Below, piece after piece: positions 55,676 to 61,330 of a stretch of DNA of 64,000 nucleotides (its first letter is position 1; the number at the start of each line of letters is the position of its first letter). Where the stretch lies: the NCBI GenBank assembly GCA_016296065.1, contig JAEDKA010000001.1, positions 62,001 through 126,000 on the forward strand. The letters run 5' to 3'. The notes beneath the pieces are model-generated. The model was not told where the DNA came from. It searched no databases and saw nothing but the letters and a program-made list of their open reading frames with translations. The stretch comes from Kiritimatiellia bacterium (GTDB lineage: Bacteria; Verrucomicrobiota; Kiritimatiellia; RFP12; UBA1067). The translations under genes and the position numbers were made by a program.

Positions 55676-58600
55676 ATGAAGAAAAGCCTGTTCCTCATGA
55701 TGTGCGTCCCTGCGTTCGCGGCTGTTGCCGCGGCGGGGGATGCGGCGCAGCCCGAACCGTGGGCCGACACGTCCGTAAATTCGATAAACCGTCTCCCGGC
55801 CGCGGCGTTTCTGCCGCCGCTTGCGGACGAGAAGGCGGCGCTTTCGGACGCGCTCGTCCCGGAGACACCGTACGTCAAGTCGCTCAACGGCGACTGGCGC
55901 TTCAAGTGGGTCGGCGATCCGGCGCGGCGTCCGCTCGACTTCTGGAAGGAGGATTTCGACGACTCGACATGGGGAACGATCGACGTTCCGTCCTGCGTCG
56001 AAATGCGCGGGTATGGAGTTCCGATGTACACGAACATCCGCTACCCGCACAAGATAACGCCGCCGAAGATACTCGACCGCGACACAGGACGGGCGGACTA
56101 CAATCCCGTGTCAAGCTACCGCACGACGTTCACCGTTCCGTCGGACTGGAAAGGCCGCGACGTCATCCTCCGCTTTGACGGCGTCTACTCGGCGTACACC
56201 GTCTGGGTCAACGGAAAGCGCGTCGGCTATGCCGAAGACTCCAAGCTACCATCCGAATTCGACGTCACGCCATACCTGAATGGGACCACCAATCGCCTCT
56301 GTGTTCAAAGTTTCCGCTGGTGCGACGGCAGCTATCTCGAAGACCAAGACATGTTCCGATTCTCCGGTATCTTCCGCGACGTCTCCATCTATGCGCGCCC
56401 GAAGGATGGAATACGCGATGTCCTTGCTAGTACAAAGCTGAAAATTGAAAATGGAAAATGCAAAGAGGCTTCCATTACGTTAAAAGGCATCGATGGGGAT
56501 TGGAGCGCGACGCTGTATGACGCGGCTGGAAAGTCTATTGCATCTCTCAACTCTCAACTCTCGACTTTCAACTTTCAGCCTTCTTCTCTGCCCCGCCTCT
56601 GGAGCGCCGAGGATCCGTACCTGTACACCCTCGTCGTGAAGAAGGGTGATGACATCCGCTCGCTCAAGGTCGGCTTCAAGGAGCAGAAGGTCGTCGGGCA
56701 CACGTTCATGGTAAACGGAATGCCGGTGAAGCTCAAGGGCGTTAACAGGCACGAGACGAATCCCGAGAACGGACGCACCGTTTCGCTCGAGGACATGGTG
56801 CGCGACATCACGCTGATGAAGCGCTACAACATCAACACCGTAAGGACGTCGCACTATCCGAACCACCATCTCTGGTACGATCTATGCGACCGCTACGGAC
56901 TTTACGTCGTCGCGGAGGCGAATGTAGAGGGGCACGAGCCAGCGTACGGCGACAACGGGCTAGGACGCAAGCCTGAGTGGGATCATACGATCGTTGAGCG
57001 CAACGTCAGGCAGGTGCTTTTCTACCGCAACCATCCGTCCATCACGATGTGGTCGATGGGCAACGAGACAGGACACGGCGACTGCTTTGTCCATGCGATA
57101 GACGCAGTGCGCAAGCTCGATCCGGGGCGCCTCATCCACTGGGAGCGCGGCAACACGCTTGCGGACGTCGACTCGCGCATGTATCCCGACGTCGACTGGG
57201 TGGACAAGAAGGGCAAGCTAGGCGACGGGCCGGCGAACGGCGAGACGATGGAGGACAAATACAGCCGCCCCGAGTCCGCGTATTCCGCAGGCAAGCCGTT
57301 CTTCATGTGCGAATACGCGCATGCGATGGGCAACGCGCTCGGAAACTTCCAGGAGTACTGGGACGTCATCTACAAGCACGAGTCTCTTGTCGGCGGCTGC
57401 ATCTGGGATTGGATCGACCAGGCGATCTGGAAGGAGACGGACCGCATCGGACCCGATGGCAGGCCTGTGCGCGTTCTTGCGTACGGCGGCGATTTCGACG
57501 AACAGCCGAACGACGGTCCGTTCTGCGTGAACGGAGTCATCGATCCGGAGCGCAACGTCACGCCGAAGCTTCTCGAGGTCGGACAGGTCCACCGCAATCT
57601 CATCGTGACGAAGCGCGACGACGGATCGTTCGAACTCCTGAACCGCAACTGCTTTACGGACGCAAATGCGTTCGACGGAAGCTGGGAGCTGATCGCGGAC
57701 GGGCTGCCCGTCGCGAAGGGCGCGGTTAAGGTTCCGTCCGTTGCTCCGCTTGCGCGCGGCACGATCGAGGCCGTCGGACTTGCCGATGCCGTCGCTCGCC
57801 GTTCGAAGACGGAGGAGCTCTTCGTCAACTTCTCCTTCGCGACTCGGACAGACGCGCCGTGGGCAAAGGCAGGGTGGATCGTCGCTTGCGACCAGATACA
57901 GCTGAGCGCCGGAGAGCGGAAGGCGAAATCTGTAGCCGCAGACGCTTCTGCCGTCCGCTTCGATTCAACCGACGACGCGCTTACCGTCAGCTGTGGAAAG
58001 ACAGTCGCGACGTTCTCGCGAAGGACGGGCACGCTTTCGAAGCTCGTGATGGACGGGATGGCGATACTTTCCGATGCCGCTCCTGGGTTTGCGTCGGGTC
58101 CGCGGCTCACGTGTGCGCGCGGATTCACGGACAACGACAAGTGGATCGCGACGGGCGATTCGTGGCGCAACGAGAGATCGCGCAGCTTCTTCGGCTCGGG
58201 GCTCTCGCAGCTGCGCTACCATCCAGAGCCGCTAGTCGTCTCGAACGACACGGTGACGGCAGTAGTAGACGTCGCCGGCGCGAAGGGGTGCGGTTTCAGG
58301 CACACGACGAGCTGGACGTTCAATGCGGACGGATCAATCGACGTCGCCAACAAGTCCGAGCCGTACGGAAAGCTTCCCGTCCTGGCGCGTCTCGGCGTTT
58401 CTCTCAGGCTTTCGCCGGCGCTGGAGCGGATGAAGTTCTACGGACGCGGACCGCAGGAGAACTACATCGACCGCAAGACGTCCGCCTTCCTCGGCGTCTG
58501 GGAGTCGACAGTCACGGACAGGTTCGTGAGCTATGTGCGTCCGCAGGACAGCGGCATGGCGTGCGACGTGCGCTGGGCCGAGTTCACCGACGAATCGGGA

Positions 58601-58867
58601 CGCGGCGTTCGCGTGACTGGTCCGGAGCCTCTTTTCGTGCAGGCGCTGCACTACACCTGGGAGGACCTCTGGTTCGCTGCGTTCAAGAACGGCGAGGACC
58701 GCTATCGCGCGGCGCTTGTGCCGCGTCCGGAGGTGTGCCTCAACATCGACGCTCGCCAGACTGGACTTGGCGGCGCCTCTTGCGGCCCCGGGCCGATGTG
58801 GAAGTACCGCTTCGATTCGTCTAAGCCCGTCAGCTGGACGTATCGGCTCGAGAGCGTCGCCCGGTGA
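55676..58867 (+). CDS. GH2 beta-galactosidase, LacZ-type
   Basis: The 1063-residue protein has the five-domain LacZ plan: jelly-roll (SSYRTTFTVP, YTVWVNGKRVGYAEDSK), Ig-like domain, TIM barrel, Ig-like domain and C-terminal beta-galactosidase small-chain sandwich (FYGRGPQENYIDR). GVNRHETNPENG, MGNETGHG (acid/base Glu464) and FMCEYAHAMGN (nucleophile Glu546) are the classic family motifs. Unlike cytoplasmic LacZ it has a signal peptide (LMMCVPAFAAVAAAG). The start codon abuts the previous stop. An AT-rich 141-bp in-frame insert with inverted ends lies in the domain before the barrel (56438-56578). It is probably a beta-galactosidase, possibly on complex glycans. Confidence 0.92.
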   Translation: MKKSLFLMMCVPAFAAVAAAGDAAQPEPWADTSVNSINRLPAAAFLPPLADEKAALSDALVPETPYVKSLNGDWRFKWVGDPARRPLDFWKEDFDDSTWGTIDVPSCVEMRGYGVPMYTNIRYPHKITPPKILDRDTGRADYNPVSSYRTTFTVPSDWKGRDVILRFDGVYSAYTVWVNGKRVGYAEDSKLPSEFDVTPYLNGTTNRLCVQSFRWCDGSYLEDQDMFRFSGIFRDVSIYARPKDGIRDVLASTKLKIENGKCKEASITLKGIDGDWSATLYDAAGKSIASLNSQLSTFNFQPSSLPRLWSAEDPYLYTLVVKKGDDIRSLKVGFKEQKVVGHTFMVNGMPVKLKGVNRHETNPENGRTVSLEDMVRDITLMKRYNINTVRTSHYPNHHLWYDLCDRYGLYVVAEANVEGHEPAYGDNGLGRKPEWDHTIVERNVRQVLFYRNHPSITMWSMGNETGHGDCFVHAIDAVRKLDPGRLIHWERGNTLADVDSRMYPDVDWVDKKGKLGDGPANGETMEDKYSRPESAYSAGKPFFMCEYAHAMGNALGNFQEYWDVIYKHESLVGGCIWDWIDQAIWKETDRIGPDGRPVRVLAYGGDFDEQPNDGPFCVNGVIDPERNVTPKLLEVGQVHRNLIVTKRDDGSFELLNRNCFTDANAFDGSWELIADGLPVAKGAVKVPSVAPLARGTIEAVGLADAVARRSKTEELFVNFSFATRTDAPWAKAGWIVACDQIQLSAGERKAKSVAADASAVRFDSTDDALTVSCGKTVATFSRRTGTLSKLVMDGMAILSDAAPGFASGPRLTCARGFTDNDKWIATGDSWRNERSRSFFGSGLSQLRYHPEPLVVSNDTVTAVVDVAGAKGCGFRHTTSWTFNADGSIDVANKSEPYGKLPVLARLGVSLRLSPALERMKFYGRGPQENYIDRKTSAFLGVWESTVTDRFVSYVRPQDSGMACDVRWAEFTDESGRGVRVTGPEPLFVQALHYTWEDLWFAAFKNGEDRYRAALVPRPEVCLNIDARQTGLGGASCGPGPMWKYRFDSSKPVSWTYRLESVAR
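56438..56578. repeat. In-frame AT-rich mini-insert with inverted ends inside the LacZ-type gene
   Basis: The left end CTGAAAATTGAAAATGGAAA (from 56438) and the right end, a run of CAACTCTCAACTCTCGACTT and CAACTTTCAG closing at 56578, form an imperfect inverted repeat. The right end reads CTGAAAGTTGAAAG on the other strand. Both ends are strikingly AT-rich in a GC-rich gene and encode KLKIENGKCK and LNSQLSTFNFQ. The length of 141 bp is a multiple of three, so the reading frame is kept. It resembles short palindromic repeat families that spread through gut-bacterial genomes. Confidence 0.55.
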
Positions 58868-58887
58868 AGGCGCCTGCTTTTTTGCCT

Positions 58888-58958
58888 TGCGTAAATTTCA
58901 CGATATTTTCTGCGTTGTGTTCACGCAGCAGAAATGTGCTATATGCTATAATGAAAAC
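58888..58958 (+). promoter_or_regulatory. Tandem-box promoter, copy 9 (leaderless type)
   Basis: The distal box TGCGTAAATTTCACG lies at 58888-58902, the proximal box TGCGTTGTGTTCACG at 58911-58925, and TATAAT at 58947-58952 after 21 bp. The predicted +1 is ATG 58959. The only upstream feature is the 20-bp end of the previous operon, which has a short T-run but no convincing stem. Confidence 0.84.
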
Positions 58959-61013
58959 ATGAAAACTGTAAAAATCATGTTGGCGGGCGCGGCGGCTGTA
59001 GCTGTTGCGCAGGTTGTTGCGATGCCGGGCGCATCCCGGCGCGCAGAGGCGGAGGCCCAGGCCAAGGCGATCTTCGAGAAGCTTGCGCCCAACGACGCGG
59101 TCTCGCTGCTGATGATGGACAATCTCGAGATCAAGGACCCGGCGATTCCCCGTCACCACTGGTGGAACGAGGGACTTCACGGCGTAGCGCGCGCGGGCCT
59201 CGCGACGATGTTCCCGCAGACGATCGGGCGCGCCGCGACGTTTGACGCAGAACTGGAGCACAAGGTCGGAGACGTGGTATCCACCGAGGCGCGCGCCAAG
59301 CACAACCTCTTCCGCGCGAAGGGACTTCGCGGAATCTACACCGGCCTCACGTACTGGAGCCCCAACGTAAACATGTTCCGCGACGCCCACTGGGGCCGCG
59401 GACAGGAGACTTTCGGCGAGGACCCGTACCTCGCCGGCGTCATGGGCACGGAGTTCGTCAAGGGCCTCCAGGGCGACGACCCGAAGTTCATCAAGATCGC
59501 CGCGTGCGCCAAGCACTACGCCGTCCACTCGGGCCCCGAGAAGCTGCGCCACGAGTTCAACGTCGACCTCGACATGCGCGACCTCTACGAGTACTACCTT
59601 CCCGCGTTCAAGATGCTCGTCGTCGACGGGAAGTGCGAGCAGGTCATGGGAGCCTACTCGGCTGTCAACGGAATCCCGTGCTGCGCGAGCAAGTTTCTCC
59701 TCAGGGACGTCCTCCGCGGCGAGTGGGGCTTCCGCGGCACGGTCGTTAGCGACGTTGGCGCGGTCAACGACGTGTCCGCGAACCACAAGTACACCAAGAC
59801 CAAGGTCGAGGGGTGCCTCGCGACGATCGCGGGCGGACTCGACATCTGCAGCGAGGGCACGTACGACTGCCTGCGCGCCGAGGTGCGCGAGGGACGCGTC
59901 ACGAAGGAGCAGCTGCGCGAGCCAGTGCTGAACATCCTCACGACTCGCATCCTTCTCGGCAACATCGGCGACGTGGAGACGCCGTGGGACGGCCTCGGCG
60001 AAAATGACGTCGCGACGCCCGAGAACAAGGCGCTTGCGCTCCAGTGCGCCGACGAGTCGATGGTCCTCCTCAAGAACGACGGAATCCTCCCGCTCGATGT
60101 CTCCAAGCTCAAGGCAGTCCGCGTCTGGGGCCGAGAGGACGACGTCAAGCCGCTCGTCGGCAACTACGAGGGCTCCGCGAGCGTCTACATGACGGCGCGC
60201 GCCGGCCTTGCCGCCGAGCTCGGTGCAGGCGTCGCCATCGAGGGCGACCACGCCGAATACAGCATCATGATCGCCGGACTCACCCCCGGCGATGAAGGCG
60301 AAGGGCACGACAAGCGTGACTGCAGCATGCACAAGAACCATCTGGAGCAGTTGAGGAAGTGGCAGGGCGAGCGCAAGCGCCGTCCGATCATCACCGTCCT
60401 CTACGGCGGCAGCCCGATCGAGATCAAGGAGGTCTGCGAGCTTTCCGACGCGGTCATCTTCGCGTGGTATCCGGGCGAACAGGGCGGACGTGCCATCGCG
60501 CGCGTGATCACCGGAAAGGTCAATCCTGCGGGACGCCTTCCGATCACGTTCATGGAGAACTACGCGGAAGAGGCCGACCTCACGGACTACAAGCTCCCCG
60601 GCCGCACCTACCTCTACGCGACGAAGAAGCCGCTCTTCCCGTTCGGCTACGGACTCAGCTACACGACATTCGGCTACGACGGGCTCAGGGTCTACAAGAC
60701 GAAGGACGGAGTCGCCGCCACGGTCAAGGTGACGAACACCGGCAAGGTCGCCGGCGATGAAGTCGTCCAGCTCTACGTCCGTTCGCCCGAAGGCTCCGGC
60801 GACCGCCGTCTCCATCACCTCGAGGGCTTCAAGCGCGTGAGCCTCAAGCCGGGCGAGACGAAGAACGTGCCCTTCGCGCTCAAGCCCGAGCAGCTGATGC
60901 AGTTCGGCATGGACGGGAAGCAGTCGCTCGCGAAGGGCGAGTATACCGTATTCGTCGGCGGTGGCCAGCCCGGCTTCGCCGAGGGTGTTCTGTCCGCCAA
61001 CCTCTCGTTCTAA
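58959..61013 (+). CDS. GH3 beta-glycosidase
   Basis: The 684-residue GH3 has a signal peptide (AAAVAVAQVVAM). It contains NEGLHGVAR, KHYAVHSGPEKLRH, nucleophile Asp265 in VVSDVGAVND and the fibronectin-III-like C-terminus with FGYGLSYTTFGYDG. It resembles the 37100 gene most in its C-terminal half. The frame is open upstream to 58716, but that part overlaps the preceding gene and the promoter, and the ATG at 58959 coincides with the predicted transcription start. It is the only full-length gene in its unit; a short tail remnant follows the stop. Confidence 0.92.
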   Translation: MKTVKIMLAGAAAVAVAQVVAMPGASRRAEAEAQAKAIFEKLAPNDAVSLLMMDNLEIKDPAIPRHHWWNEGLHGVARAGLATMFPQTIGRAATFDAELEHKVGDVVSTEARAKHNLFRAKGLRGIYTGLTYWSPNVNMFRDAHWGRGQETFGEDPYLAGVMGTEFVKGLQGDDPKFIKIAACAKHYAVHSGPEKLRHEFNVDLDMRDLYEYYLPAFKMLVVDGKCEQVMGAYSAVNGIPCCASKFLLRDVLRGEWGFRGTVVSDVGAVNDVSANHKYTKTKVEGCLATIAGGLDICSEGTYDCLRAEVREGRVTKEQLREPVLNILTTRILLGNIGDVETPWDGLGENDVATPENKALALQCADESMVLLKNDGILPLDVSKLKAVRVWGREDDVKPLVGNYEGSASVYMTARAGLAAELGAGVAIEGDHAEYSIMIAGLTPGDEGEGHDKRDCSMHKNHLEQLRKWQGERKRRPIITVLYGGSPIEIKEVCELSDAVIFAWYPGEQGGRAIARVITGKVNPAGRLPITFMENYAEEADLTDYKLPGRTYLYATKKPLFPFGYGLSYTTFGYDGLRVYKTKDGVAATVKVTNTGKVAGDEVVQLYVRSPEGSGDRRLHHLEGFKRVSLKPGETKNVPFALKPEQLMQFGMDGKQSLAKGEYTVFVGGGQPGFAEGVLSANLSF

Positions 61014-61018
61014 GGAAA

Positions 61019-61090
61019 ATGAAAACGAGTCGCCTGTCCACTATCGTCGTGGCTGTCAAGCAGTCCGGATTCGAAGTCCGCATTCGCTGA
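61019..61090 (+). pseudogene. 23-codon tail-only remnant of a surface protein (possible micro-ORF)
   Basis: An ATG 5 nt after the GH3 stop, preceded by AAGGAAA, opens a 23-codon frame whose last residues read STIVVAVKQSGFEVRIR. This is the C-terminal tail of the giant beta-strand-repeat proteins (compare QTGFEVRLR at 19011), followed by a proper TGA. The body of the protein is missing. It is most simply the 3' scar of a deleted paralogue, although with a ribosome-like site it could be translated. Confidence 0.6.
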
Positions 61091-61114
61091 CGGACTCAAG
61101 CAGAAGGGGAAACC

Positions 61115-61150
61115 GGCCGCGCGGCACATTTGCCGCGCGGCCGTATTTTT
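61115..61150 (+). terminator. Rho-independent terminator
   Basis: GGCCGCGCGGCA at 61115-61126 pairs perfectly with TGCCGCGCGGCC at 61131-61142 around CATT, followed by TATTTTT at 61144-61150. The inner stem is the same as in the terminator at 14283. Confidence 0.92.
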
Positions 61151-61236
61151 GTACGCGGCGTTGAAAATCGCGCAGCACGAAGGGAGGCATTGCTGCGCCC
61201 AAGTCCGGTGATGTGTCAAAGTCGGCAGCTTGGCAC

Positions 61237-61330
61237 GGCGTATTTTTCACGGTGGATTTTGCGCAGAATTCACTGTTCCAGCTTCGCTCTTATGGTATAA
61301 TCAAAGCAAAGAACAAAAGGAGCATTCATC
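61237..61330 (+). promoter_or_regulatory. Tandem-box promoter, copy 10
   Basis: The distal box GGCGTATTTTTCACG lies at 61237-61251, the proximal box TGCGCAGAATTCACT at 61260-61274, and TATAAT at 61296-61301 after 21 bp. The predicted +1 near 61308 gives a 23-nt leader with AAAAGGAG before ATG 61331. Nothing recognisable lies between the terminator at 61150 and this promoter. Confidence 0.82.
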
